64,000 nt of DNA, taken from an uncultured Latescibacterota bacterium (GTDB taxonomy: Bacteria > Latescibacterota > UBA2968). The notes under the pieces are model-generated. The model did not search any database. It had not been told where the DNA came from and saw only the letters and a list, made by a program, of their open reading frames with translations. The position numbers and the translations under genes are program-made. Below, one piece after another: positions 7,766 to 15,647 of this stretch. The DNA is taken from the NCBI GenBank assembly GCA_958295785.1, contig OY282377.1, positions 4,218,896 to 4,282,895 on the forward strand, in the 5' to 3' direction. How positions within the stretch are numbered: position 1 is the stretch's first letter; every line of letters starts with the position of its first letter.

Positions 7766-10567
7766 ATGATGCCAGAAGCACAACACCCCAAGCATGCCCT
7801 GCCCCTAGGGTATCGGCTCCAGGAATACGAACTGGTGCGCATGCTGGGATCTGGAGGTTTTGGCATAACGTATTTGGGGCATTTCAAAAATTCGGCCGTG
7901 GCGATCAAAGAATATTTTCCCTTGGACTTTGCCACGCGCACAGGCGATCACAGCGTGGTCCCGAGAGCGAGCAACTCTCGCGATACCTTTGAGTGGGGGT
8001 TGGATCGCTTTTCGGGCGAAGCGGAGACCTTAGCCCGGTTTGACCATCGCCACATCGTCAAAGTGTTTCGGTTTTTTGAAGCGCATGGCACGGCGTATAT
8101 CGTGATGGAATACATCAAGGGCGAGACCTTGTCGGCCTATCTGAAACGCAAAGGGACGCTGACCGAAAGCGAACTCAAGGAGATTCTATTTCCGTTGCTG
8201 GATGGGTTGAAAGTCGTGCATGGGGCAAAATTCCTTCATCGAGACATCAAGCCGGCCAACATCATCATTCGCGCTGAGGATGGTTCGCCTGTGTTGATAG
8301 ACTTTGGCGCGGCGCGTCAGGCCATAGGGGCCAGGAGCCGTCCCCTTTCAGCCATCGGGTCGCCTGGCTACTCGCCTTATGAGCAGTATTTAACCCACGG
8401 GAATCAAGGGCCTTGGACGGATCTCTATGCGTTGGGTGCGGTATGCTATCGCGCCTTGACGGGTGCTGTGCCCAATCCGTCTTCGGAAAGGAATCTTCGC
8501 AATCATCCTGATCCGCTGGTTCCCATTGCCAAGCGATGCAAGGATCAAGCGAGCCGGGGCTTTCTGTTGGCGATAGATCACGCGCTCCAAGTGGAGGAGG
8601 AGGATCGTCCGCAAACCATCGGTGCGTGGCGTGCCGAGATAGAAGAAGAACGTCGGAAAGCGGCGGGCTCGACTGCGCTGAGTATCTACAGGCGCCCCAA
8701 AAAAGAAAAAGAACGTAGAAGGAGAGAAGAAGAAGAACGTCAGAAAGAGATAGAACGTCAGAAAGCAGAGGCACGCAAGGCACGTGGCAAGAGGGTGAGG
8801 ATAGCGTTGGGTGCGTTGGTAGTGCTTGTGGTGGCCTACTTGGGTGGGGATTGGGTCATCGGAGAGATAGACCGTCGTCAAGCCGAGATCAAGCGTCAGG
8901 TCGAGGCGCATGTGTCGCAGTTTGAGGCCGCATTGTCGGGTGGAAATTTAAGCTCTGCGTCTGATTATGTGTCTCGCATTCGTGCGTTGGATTCGGATGC
9001 GTCCGTGTTAGGCAAATTGGAAAGGCGGTTGGCAGATGCACTTCCAGCCGAATTAGCGCGTCAACGATCAATCGCCCCTGGTCGGACATTCAAGGACTGC
9101 TCGGAGTGTCCGCAGATGGTGGAGGTGCCCTCGGGTTGGTTTGAGATGGGTTCGCCGTCGAGTGAGGAGGGTCGTGAAAAGAATGAATGGCCTCAGCATC
9201 GTGTTGAGATCGGTTATCGGTTGGCCGTGGGTGTGTATGAAGTGACGTTTGCCGAGTGGGATGCGTGTGTGGCGTCGGGTGGGTGCAACGGGTATCGTCC
9301 AAGTGATAGGGGTAGGGGTCGCGGCCGTCGTCCAGTGATCAATGTAAGTTGGGATGATGCCCAGGCTTATGTGTCTTGGTTGTCTTCCAAGACAGGTCAT
9401 TCATATCATTTGTTGAGCGAGTCGGAGTGGGAGTATGTTGCGCGTGCTGGAACGAGGACAGCTTTTCACTTTGGGAAGACGATCTCGACGTCTCAAGCGA
9501 ACTACGATGGAAATTACACGTATAGTTCTGGCAGGAAAGGGGTGTATCGCGATAAGACCGTGCCTGTGGGGTCATTTTCGTCAAATGCGTTTGGGTTGTA
9601 CGATATTCATGGGAATGTATGGGAATGGACGCAGGATTGTTGGAATGAAAGCTATTCAGGTGCCCCTCGTGACGGTTCAGCATGGGTGCGTGACGATTGC
9701 TCTAAGCGCGTGTTGCGTGGCGGTTCTTGGTTCAACGAGCCCTGGAAACTGCGCTCGGCTGACCGCGGCTGGAACTCCACCGATCTCCGGAGCAACGTCG
9801 TTGGTTTTCGAGTTGCCCGGCGTTCATTCAAGGACTGTGCGGAGTGCCCCGTGATGGTAGAAGTGCCAACAGGTTCATTTATGATGGGTTCGCCCTCGGA
9901 TGAGAAGGATCGTAATGATAATGAAGGGCCTCAGCATCGCGTTGAGCTCGAGTATCGGTTGGCCGTGGGTGTGTATGAAGTGACGTTTGCCGAGTGGGAT
10001 GCGTGCGTGGCGTCGGGTTGGTGCAACGGGTATCGTCCAAATGATGCGGGTTGGGGTCGCGGCCGTCGTCCAGTGATCAATGTAAGCTGGGAAGATGCCC
10101 AGGCTTATGTGCGTTGGCTGTCTAATAAGACAGGTCATTCGTATCGTTTGTTGAGCGAGTCGGAGTGGGAGTATGTTGCTCGTGCGGGGACAACGACTCC
10201 TTTTCACTTTGGTGAGACGATCTCGACGTCTCAAGCGAACTACGATGGAAATTACACGTATAGTTCTGGCAGGAAAGGGGTGTATCGCAGGGAGCCCGTG
10301 CCTGTGGGTTCATTTCCGTCAAATGCGTTTGGATTGTACGATGTTCATGGGAATGTACAGGAATGGGTTGAGGATTGTGGGACTAATAGCTATTCAGGCG
10401 TGCCTCGTGACGGTTCAGAGTGGGTGTCTGACGATTGCATTTTTCGCGTGTTGCGTGGCGGTTCTTGGAGCGTCAGACCCAGGTATCTGCGCTCGGCGGA
10501 CCGCTCCTGGACCTTCCCCGAAAGCCGGAACAACGGCCTTGGTTTTCGAGTTGCCCGGCGTTTTTAG
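7766..10567 (+). CDS. Transmembrane receptor-like Ser/Thr kinase with two tandem variable FGE-sulfatase domains (kinase 4)
   Basis: 933 residues. The kinase domain (about 15-285) has GSGGFG, VAIKEY, HRDIKPAN and DFG intact. A highly charged E/R/K coiled coil (about 290-340) precedes one TM helix (IALGALVVLVVAYLGG, about 346-366). A helical linker leads to two complete FGE-sulfatase domains (about 440-690 and 690-933). Each ends in VLRGGSW, a variable segment and GFRVARR. The topology predicted is cytoplasmic kinase and extracytoplasmic double binding domain, a bacterial receptor kinase. Kinases 1-3 lack the coiled coil, TM and second domain. Both FGE domains lack the catalytic cysteines of the enzyme family. 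Confidence 0.93.
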   Translation: MMPEAQHPKHALPLGYRLQEYELVRMLGSGGFGITYLGHFKNSAVAIKEYFPLDFATRTGDHSVVPRASNSRDTFEWGLDRFSGEAETLARFDHRHIVKVFRFFEAHGTAYIVMEYIKGETLSAYLKRKGTLTESELKEILFPLLDGLKVVHGAKFLHRDIKPANIIIRAEDGSPVLIDFGAARQAIGARSRPLSAIGSPGYSPYEQYLTHGNQGPWTDLYALGAVCYRALTGAVPNPSSERNLRNHPDPLVPIAKRCKDQASRGFLLAIDHALQVEEEDRPQTIGAWRAEIEEERRKAAGSTALSIYRRPKKEKERRRREEEERQKEIERQKAEARKARGKRVRIALGALVVLVVAYLGGDWVIGEIDRRQAEIKRQVEAHVSQFEAALSGGNLSSASDYVSRIRALDSDASVLGKLERRLADALPAELARQRSIAPGRTFKDCSECPQMVEVPSGWFEMGSPSSEEGREKNEWPQHRVEIGYRLAVGVYEVTFAEWDACVASGGCNGYRPSDRGRGRGRRPVINVSWDDAQAYVSWLSSKTGHSYHLLSESEWEYVARAGTRTAFHFGKTISTSQANYDGNYTYSSGRKGVYRDKTVPVGSFSSNAFGLYDIHGNVWEWTQDCWNESYSGAPRDGSAWVRDDCSKRVLRGGSWFNEPWKLRSADRGWNSTDLRSNVVGFRVARRSFKDCAECPVMVEVPTGSFMMGSPSDEKDRNDNEGPQHRVELEYRLAVGVYEVTFAEWDACVASGWCNGYRPNDAGWGRGRRPVINVSWEDAQAYVRWLSNKTGHSYRLLSESEWEYVARAGTTTPFHFGETISTSQANYDGNYTYSSGRKGVYRREPVPVGSFPSNAFGLYDVHGNVQEWVEDCGTNSYSGVPRDGSEWVSDDCIFRVLRGGSWSVRPRYLRSADRSWTFPESRNNGLGFRVARRF
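9731..9802 (+). other. Putative DGR variable region 3 (internal)
   Basis: 24 codons at the end of the first FGE domain of kinase 4. It is followed in frame by ARRSFKDCAECP of the second FGE domain, so this variable region is not at a gene end. DGR variable regions usually are. The base pattern follows the same adenine-column rule as the other three. Confidence 0.78.
10469..10540 (+). other. Putative DGR variable region 4
   Basis: 24 codons at the C-terminus of kinase 4, encoding SVR-P-RY-LRSAD-R-SWTFPES-R-NNGL before GFRVARRF. It aligns codon for codon with regions 1-3. Confidence 0.8.
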
Positions 10568-10891
10568 GTCTTGCCTCTTTACCTCTTTACCTCTTATGTT
10601 TTTTTGGGGGGAAAGGGTGTGGATTTTGTAGAAAAGTTTTGCGTGGGGTGTTCAATTTTTTTTGGGTTCCCTGCCCTCTCTCTTCCCGGCCCTGCCCTTG
10701 AAACACAATATCCGTTTCTCTTGTGGCTGATTCCCAAGCTGGTTTTTATGGGCACGATGAGGGGGGCATTGCAATTGGCATTGCCCAAGCAAAAAAGAAA
10801 TGGCGTTGAACGAACCAATCGGGGCAATCTCGTTTGGACAATTTGATCAAACGACGGTAGAAAAAATAACCACAACCACAGATAGGAGGAT
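10564..10891 (+). repeat. Intergenic repeat unit of the kinase array, copy 4
   Basis: Near-identical to copies 1 and 2. It ends with the ribosome-binding site ataggaggatat of the following FHA gene, which shows that the duplication unit starts at a ribosome-binding site shared by all genes of the array. Confidence 0.85.
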
Positions 10892-11482
10892 ATGATGTCT
10901 GGTTATCGATATGACGGGCCGATAGGCGGCGCAGGTAAGCGACAGTCCACTGCCACAGAGGGTCGCCGCGGTGCTCAGGATGACACCCTCACCAAAGAGG
11001 TTAAGGGAAGGGATGACACCTCCACCGTGTTGATGGACGACGAAAAAAAGACTGTGGACGACGAAAATAAGACTGTGATTATTGGGCCTCGTCGCAGAAA
11101 AGATGAAGAACGCACCGGAGAAACCGATGCCATGACGGATCCGGTTGTGGGTTGGCTGGTCATTGTTAAAGGGCCTGGAAAGGGAAGGGCGATGCAACTG
11201 GGCTATGGCATGAATGCCATTGGGCGCGAGAAGACCAACCGCATCTGTGTTGATTTTGGCGATGATCGGATCTCGCGCAGTAAGCACGCCATTGTCACGT
11301 ATGATCCCCGCGGACGGACATTTTACGTGCAACACGGCGGTGACACCAACTTGACGCATATGGGAGGGGAGCTTGTGCTTGCACCAACCGCATTGCCGGC
11401 GTTGAGTCATATTTCCATTGGCAAGACGGTGTTGCGCTTTGTGCCCCTGTGCGGCGAGGCGTTCGATTGGCAGGATACGTGA
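10892..11482 (+). CDS. FHA-domain protein
   Basis: 196 residues. The first about 80 are polar and rich in D, K, R and T, with repeated DDEKKTVDDENKTV, possibly the segment phosphorylated by the kinases. An FHA domain follows (about 90-190): AIGREKTNRICVDF, RISRSKHAIV. No TM helix is seen. The ribosome-binding site and leader are those of the kinase array, so it is probably co-expressed with it. A phosphothreonine adaptor role is inferred from family and context. Confidence 0.85.
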   Translation: MMSGYRYDGPIGGAGKRQSTATEGRRGAQDDTLTKEVKGRDDTSTVLMDDEKKTVDDENKTVIIGPRRRKDEERTGETDAMTDPVVGWLVIVKGPGKGRAMQLGYGMNAIGREKTNRICVDFGDDRISRSKHAIVTYDPRGRTFYVQHGGDTNLTHMGGELVLAPTALPALSHISIGKTVLRFVPLCGEAFDWQDT

Positions 11483-11606
11483 CGTTCTCTCCTGTCTTTT
11501 TTCTTTGTGCGTGCTGGCTGTGTGAGTAGCGAAGCGAATAACGGGAACGGGGGCCGGAGGATCGGTCCCCTTAAATTCAAAAAATCCCAATATAGAAAGG
11601 CACAAC
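11483..11606. other. Short intergenic gap
   Basis: It contains a T-rich stretch (gtcttttttcttt) soon after the FHA stop, and tatagaaaggcacaac giving a weak ribosome-binding site for the phosphatase gene. No gene or clear hairpin is seen. Confidence 0.4.
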
Positions 11607-12794
11607 ATGAACCTATCAGATGGGCTGTTTATCGCTAGAGACGGACGATTTGCCGCGTTGCAAATTTCCGGTAAGCGGGCGTATCAAGAGGACGATTATG
11701 GCTTTATTGCACGCGGCACTGCCGATAGAAATGGCAACGAAATGTTGGTGGTGGCCGATGGGATGGGCGGGCATGTGAGCGGCGATACGGCCAGTGGCAC
11801 GGTTGTCAGAACCTTTTTTGAGACCTTTCCCAATGCAACCGGACCCATCCCGGATCGCCTGTGTGCGTGCCTTGAGGCGGCCAATAATGCCCTTGCCGCG
11901 GCCATTGATGCCAACCCCCAACTGGATGGCATGGGGACCACGGTGGTCGCAGTTGTTGTTTCCCAACGCATGCTGGAGTGGATCAGCGTGGGCGATTCCC
12001 CGCTGTGGTTGTTCCAAGACGGGCAGTTGCGCCGCCTGAACGCGGATCACTCGATGGCCGCTGTGTTTGCCGAATGGGTGGCGGCCGGGCGCATAACCGA
12101 AGAAGAAGCGGCGACCGATCCCAAACGCCACGCCCTGCGGTCAGCGGTGATGGGCGATGATATTCACCTGACCGATGTCTCATCGCAACCGGTTGAACTT
12201 AAAAAAAGCGACTGGATCTTGTTGGCGAGCGATGGCTTGCTGACGCTCGCGGAGCGAGAGATCGAACGCATCTTGCAAAACATGCAGGACGCGCCCCTCT
12301 CAGAAGTCACCGAGGCACTCATCCAAGCGGTGGAAGCGGTGGGGCATCCCCATCAGGACAACACCACGGTCTTGCTGTACACGCCAGAAGCCGATAGGGA
12401 TGTGGCATCGGTTGCGGCTGATCCTATCCAAGAGGAATCCAATGCGGGCAATTCGCTATTCAACCAAATCCGTCAGCGATTAAGACAAATAAAAAAAATA
12501 GGGCGATTTGGAATCGCAGTCGGCATTGTCTTATTGGCCGCGCTGTTCGGGTATTGGTTCTGGTCGAGCAAAGATACACCCGTTGAAACGCCAACCCCTG
12601 GTGAAACGCCAGCGCCGACCCGTCCCAAAGGAGACGCACCCGACGCTCAGACAGAGGGCGACAGCACGCAGGCTCCGCCCGAAAAAGCACAACCCACACC
12701 GCCGGCAACATCCAGCAAACAAGATGCACCGGCCCCTAGCACGGCAACGACCACCTCCGATTCACAAGCCGCGCAACCCCCTCTACCCCCCTAA
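11607..12794 (+). CDS. PP2C-family Ser/Thr protein phosphatase with TM helix and proline-rich tail
   Basis: 395 residues. The PP2C catalytic domain (about 15-255) shows QEDDYG, the metal-binding VADGMGGHVSG, GMGTTVV, SVGDSPLW and LASDGL. A charged linker and one TM helix (FGIAVGIVLLAALFGYWFW, about 300-319) lead to an extracytoplasmic Pro/Thr/Ala-rich tail of about 75 residues. It would remove phosphates placed by kinases 1, 2 and 4 and resets the pathway read by the FHA proteins. The membrane anchor matches that of kinase 4. It closes the signalling island. Confidence 0.92.
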   Translation: MNLSDGLFIARDGRFAALQISGKRAYQEDDYGFIARGTADRNGNEMLVVADGMGGHVSGDTASGTVVRTFFETFPNATGPIPDRLCACLEAANNALAAAIDANPQLDGMGTTVVAVVVSQRMLEWISVGDSPLWLFQDGQLRRLNADHSMAAVFAEWVAAGRITEEEAATDPKRHALRSAVMGDDIHLTDVSSQPVELKKSDWILLASDGLLTLAEREIERILQNMQDAPLSEVTEALIQAVEAVGHPHQDNTTVLLYTPEADRDVASVAADPIQEESNAGNSLFNQIRQRLRQIKKIGRFGIAVGIVLLAALFGYWFWSSKDTPVETPTPGETPAPTRPKGDAPDAQTEGDSTQAPPEKAQPTPPATSSKQDAPAPSTATTTSDSQAAQPPLPP

Positions 12795-13026
12795 GAAGTT
12801 GTCTTAAAATTATCGGGACCTACCGACAAGAAAGATGCGAGGATAGAAACGTAGGGGCGATGCCCCCGTGCTCGCCCAAAGATACAAGATGCAAGGATAG
12901 AAACGTAAGGGCGCGGCCCCCGTGCCCGCCCGAAAATGCAATGGAGGGGCTGACCGATGAGGACAGGCACAGGGGCCTGTCCCTACGGGTGATGGGGCCG
13001 GGCTGATTGAAAAAGAGAAAAGCAAC
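12795..13026. repeat. Cluster of dispersed palindromic repeats
   Basis: Four elements lie here. At 12797-12824 is the agttgtcttaaaattatcgg element that recurs at 50695 and 62803. At 12851-12880 and 12905-12934 are two copies of the GTAGGGGCGnnGCCCCCGTG family. At 12959-12986 is one copy of the GGACAGGC...GCCTGTCC palindrome family. No gene is seen. Confidence 0.8.
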
Positions 13027-13149
13027 ATGTCTGAGTTGCTCTACCGGCAAGACATTGACTGGGCATATCTCAAAACCCGTGCTCAATCGGAAGGTACGCT
13101 GGAAGCTCTGATCGCGCTTAGAAATCAGGCAGAGGAGGACGGGCAGTGA
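13027..13149 (+). CDS. 40-residue ORF resembling the C-terminal tail of a nucleotidyltransferase
   Basis: It runs from an ATG 11 nt after gagaaaa to a TGA overlapped by the next start. Its DIDWAYLKTRAQSEGTLEALIALR resembles the tail LDWDYLKHWTESLNLSNLLQRA of the nucleotidyltransferase at 57004-57573. It may be a small gene or the remnant of a nucleotidyltransferase cut by the repeat cluster upstream. Confidence 0.35.
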   Translation: MSELLYRQDIDWAYLKTRAQSEGTLEALIALRNQAEEDGQ

Positions 13150-13412
13150 AAACAGTAAATTTTGATCAGCACGTTCGGGAAACGCGACCGCGTGCGCGGC
13201 GTTATCAACTCGAACAACGCGCACGGCAACGCCATCGTCCGGCCCGTCGGCGGCCTCGAGACGCGGATGCGCGACGGGGGTTGCTTCAGTTGGCATTAAA
13301 ACGCCGCGCCCAGTGGTTGGCAGATGGCAGACTAAAAAAACTCGGCCCCAGACACTATCGCGTACGGCTCGATAGGGGTCTATCTCACAAACGAAAAAAG
13401 CAAAGCCCGTAA
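13146..13412 (+). CDS. Arg-rich hypothetical protein
   Basis: 88 residues from a GTG that overlaps the stop of the preceding ORF. It is very basic (many RR and RxR) and has no recognisable motif. Tight overlap and good position relative to the Sel1 gene argue for a real gene. The biased composition argues that it could be a chance open frame in GC-rich DNA. Function unknown. Confidence 0.35.
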   Translation: MKTVNFDQHVRETRPRARRYQLEQRARQRHRPARRRPRDADARRGLLQLALKRRAQWLADGRLKKLGPRHYRVRLDRGLSHKRKKQSP

Positions 13413-13442
13413 TTGAAGCCGCGGGGGGGAAGGAGAGTCACA

Positions 13443-14657
13443 ATGACTGAGAATGTGCAGAAGTTCGGGGGTTTGTTTCGACCATTTGCCATGCTGATGA
13501 TGTGCTCGCTCGTTGCGTCATCGGCGTGGGGTGGGTTTCGGGATGGCAAGGATGCGTATGACAGGGGGGACTACGCGACCGCGCTGTCGGTGTTGCAACC
13601 GCTCGCAGCGCAAGGCCATGCGATGGGCCAGTACCAACTCGGCATCATGTATTATTTTGGGTATGGCGTGGAGGAAGACGACGCGGAGGCGATGAAGTGG
13701 TTTCGCAAGGCCGCAGAACAAGGCCATGCGATGGCGCAGAACCACCTCGGCGATATGTATTACTATGGCTATGGCGTGGAGGAAGACAATGCGGAAGCGA
13801 TGAAGTGGTTTCGCAAAGCCGAAGCGCAAGGCCATGCCGAAGCGCAGTTCAACCTCGGCGTGATGTATGCCAATGGGTATGGCGTGGAGGAAGACGACGC
13901 GGAGGCGGTCAAATGGTTTCGCGAGGCCGCAGAACAAGGCCATGCCAAAGCGCAGTTCAGCCTTGGGGCGATGTATTCAGACGGGTATGGCGCGGTGCAA
14001 AAAGACGTCGATGAGGCGGTCAAGTGGTTTCGCAGAGCCGCGGCCCAAGGCGATGCCAAAGCGCAGTACATCTTGGGCTATATGTATGAAAACGGGGCGG
14101 AGGTGCCGAAAGACTCGGTTGAGGCCCACAGGTGGTTCACCCTCGCCGCGGCATGGGGGGAAGACTTAGCCGACTACAAACGCGATGAGGTTGCCAAAAA
14201 GATGACCGATGCCCAACTCGCCGAAGCCAAGCGCAGGGCGCGCGATGGGCTGAAAGCCGAGGACTTTACGTTGTGGACCCTCGAGGACGAGCGGTTCACC
14301 CTCGCTGAAAACCTCGGCAAACCCATCTTTCTCAACTTCTGGACAACGTGGTGCCCGCCCTGTATTGCCGAAATGCCGGATATGGAAAGGTTGCAACAGA
14401 CCCTGGGCGACTCGCTCCAGATCGTGGGCATTAACCTGCAAGAATCGCCTGCGACGGTGCGGCGTTTCATCCAAAATCGCGGCTTTACCTGGACGTTTCT
14501 TCTCGATTTGCGACGCGAAATTGGCAATGCCTACAACGTCGAGGGCATCCCGGTCTCGCTTTTTATCGACGCCAATGGCAGGATTGTCCACCGCTTCAAC
14601 GGTGCTCGGAACTACGAAATATTCTTAGAGGCCGCGCGGCAGGCGATTGACCATTGA
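13443..14657 (+). CDS. Secreted Sel1-repeat protein fused to a TlpA-type thioredoxin domain
   Basis: 404 residues from the ATG at 13443, preceded by gggaaggagag; a TTG 30 nt upstream is less likely. A signal peptide (about 1-32, ending SSAWG) is followed by about six 36-residue Sel1/TPR-like repeats (MYYFGYGVEEDDAEAMKWFRKAAEQGHA type). A thioredoxin fold (about 275-404) has the redox motif WCPPC in NFWTTWCPPCIAEMP and cis-Pro in EGIPVS. It is probably an extracytoplasmic disulfide/thiol enzyme held on a protein-binding scaffold. The repeats are nearly identical at DNA level, so they probably vary in number. Confidence 0.9.
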   Translation: MTENVQKFGGLFRPFAMLMMCSLVASSAWGGFRDGKDAYDRGDYATALSVLQPLAAQGHAMGQYQLGIMYYFGYGVEEDDAEAMKWFRKAAEQGHAMAQNHLGDMYYYGYGVEEDNAEAMKWFRKAEAQGHAEAQFNLGVMYANGYGVEEDDAEAVKWFREAAEQGHAKAQFSLGAMYSDGYGAVQKDVDEAVKWFRRAAAQGDAKAQYILGYMYENGAEVPKDSVEAHRWFTLAAAWGEDLADYKRDEVAKKMTDAQLAEAKRRARDGLKAEDFTLWTLEDERFTLAENLGKPIFLNFWTTWCPPCIAEMPDMERLQQTLGDSLQIVGINLQESPATVRRFIQNRGFTWTFLLDLRREIGNAYNVEGIPVSLFIDANGRIVHRFNGARNYEIFLEAARQAIDH

Positions 14658-14692
14658 TGTTACGCAAGGCCGCCAAAACCCATTGCACGCGG

Positions 14693-14721
14693 TTGACAAA
14701 GCACTGTAAATTGACTATCTT
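14693..14721 (+). promoter_or_regulatory. Sigma70-type promoter of the yicC-gmk-rpoZ operon
   Basis: TTGACA (14693-14698), a 17-nt spacer and TATCTT (14716-14721) lie 47 nt before the yicC start. The spacing is ideal and nothing similar is nearer. Confidence 0.7.
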
Positions 14722-14768
14722 GTTTGGCTTCTCAACCCCTTGTTTGAAACATTTTTTTAGGAGCGGGC

Positions 14769-15647
14769 ATGATCGGTAGCATGACGGGTTTTGGAAAGGG
14801 TGTTGCAGAAGGAGAGGTCGGGCGCGTGAACGTTGAAGTTCGGTCGGTCAATGGACGGTACGGGGATGTGATGGTACACATGCCCCGTTCGTTGTCTGAG
14901 CTCGAACCGCGCATCAAAGAACGGGTTTTGTCGGTCTTTTCAAGAGGGCGCATCACTGTGAGCGTCACCTTGCAGGGCAACGCGCCAGAACAAGGACTTC
15001 CCGTGCTCAAAACCGCGGTGTTGGCAGCGTATCTCAAAGGGATTGAGGGCATTCGCATGCAGGGCAATTTATCGGGCGAGGTCAATGTGATGCAGGTTGC
15101 CCAGTTGCCGCACCTGTTTGCGTTTGAAGTTCCCGAGATCAATGTCGACGCCCTGTGGGACGCGATGTCTGCCGCGCTGGATCAGGCCCTGTCCGCGTGC
15201 CGGGCCATGCGCTTGGCAGAGGGCGAGAAACTCGCCGAGGATTTTCGAGAACGCATTGCCGCAATCGAGAACTTGCTCGCGCAGGTCGAGGCATTGGCCC
15301 CCGGGCGCGCAGAGGCGGTTCGCAAGCGGTTAGAGGAAAAATTGGCGCGATTCACAATGCCCGAACAGGTCGATGAAAACAGGTTGATGATGGAAATTGC
15401 CCTGTTGGCCGAGCGCAGCGACATCACGGAGGAATGCGTGCGCTTTCACAGCCACAACGCGCAATTTCTCGACATGCTCGACCGCGGAGAAGAGGTTGGA
15501 CGGCGGCTCAATTTTTTGCTGCAAGAAATGCTCAGAGAAGCCAGCACTATGGGGTCTAAGGCCGGGGATGCGGACATCGCGCATGTGGTCGTGGCGATCA
15601 AAGAAGAGATCGAAAAACTCAAGGAACAGGTACAAAATATTGAATGA
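14769..15647 (+). CDS. yicC: YicC/YloC family endoribonuclease
   Basis: 292 residues, the usual family length. It starts MIGSMTGFGKG and has VEVRSVNGRYGDV, PRSLSELEPRIKERV and the C-terminal REASTMGSKAGDADIAHVVV, which are family signatures. Members are reported RNases that act on RNA stability. The neighbours gmk, rpoZ and coaBC are the standard conserved context. It is first in the operon behind a good promoter. Confidence 0.93.
   Translation: MIGSMTGFGKGVAEGEVGRVNVEVRSVNGRYGDVMVHMPRSLSELEPRIKERVLSVFSRGRITVSVTLQGNAPEQGLPVLKTAVLAAYLKGIEGIRMQGNLSGEVNVMQVAQLPHLFAFEVPEINVDALWDAMSAALDQALSACRAMRLAEGEKLAEDFRERIAAIENLLAQVEALAPGRAEAVRKRLEEKLARFTMPEQVDENRLMMEIALLAERSDITEECVRFHSHNAQFLDMLDRGEEVGRRLNFLLQEMLREASTMGSKAGDADIAHVVVAIKEEIEKLKEQVQNIE

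Noticed and set aside
1-12794. DGR reverse transcriptase, accessory protein or template repeat
   Set aside because: No RT motif (YxDD type) and no fifth copy of the ctgcgctcggc segment were found in any frame here, so none is annotated.
12820-13296. 158-residue minus-strand frame
   Set aside because: It spans the palindromic repeats and has no start context or family similarity.
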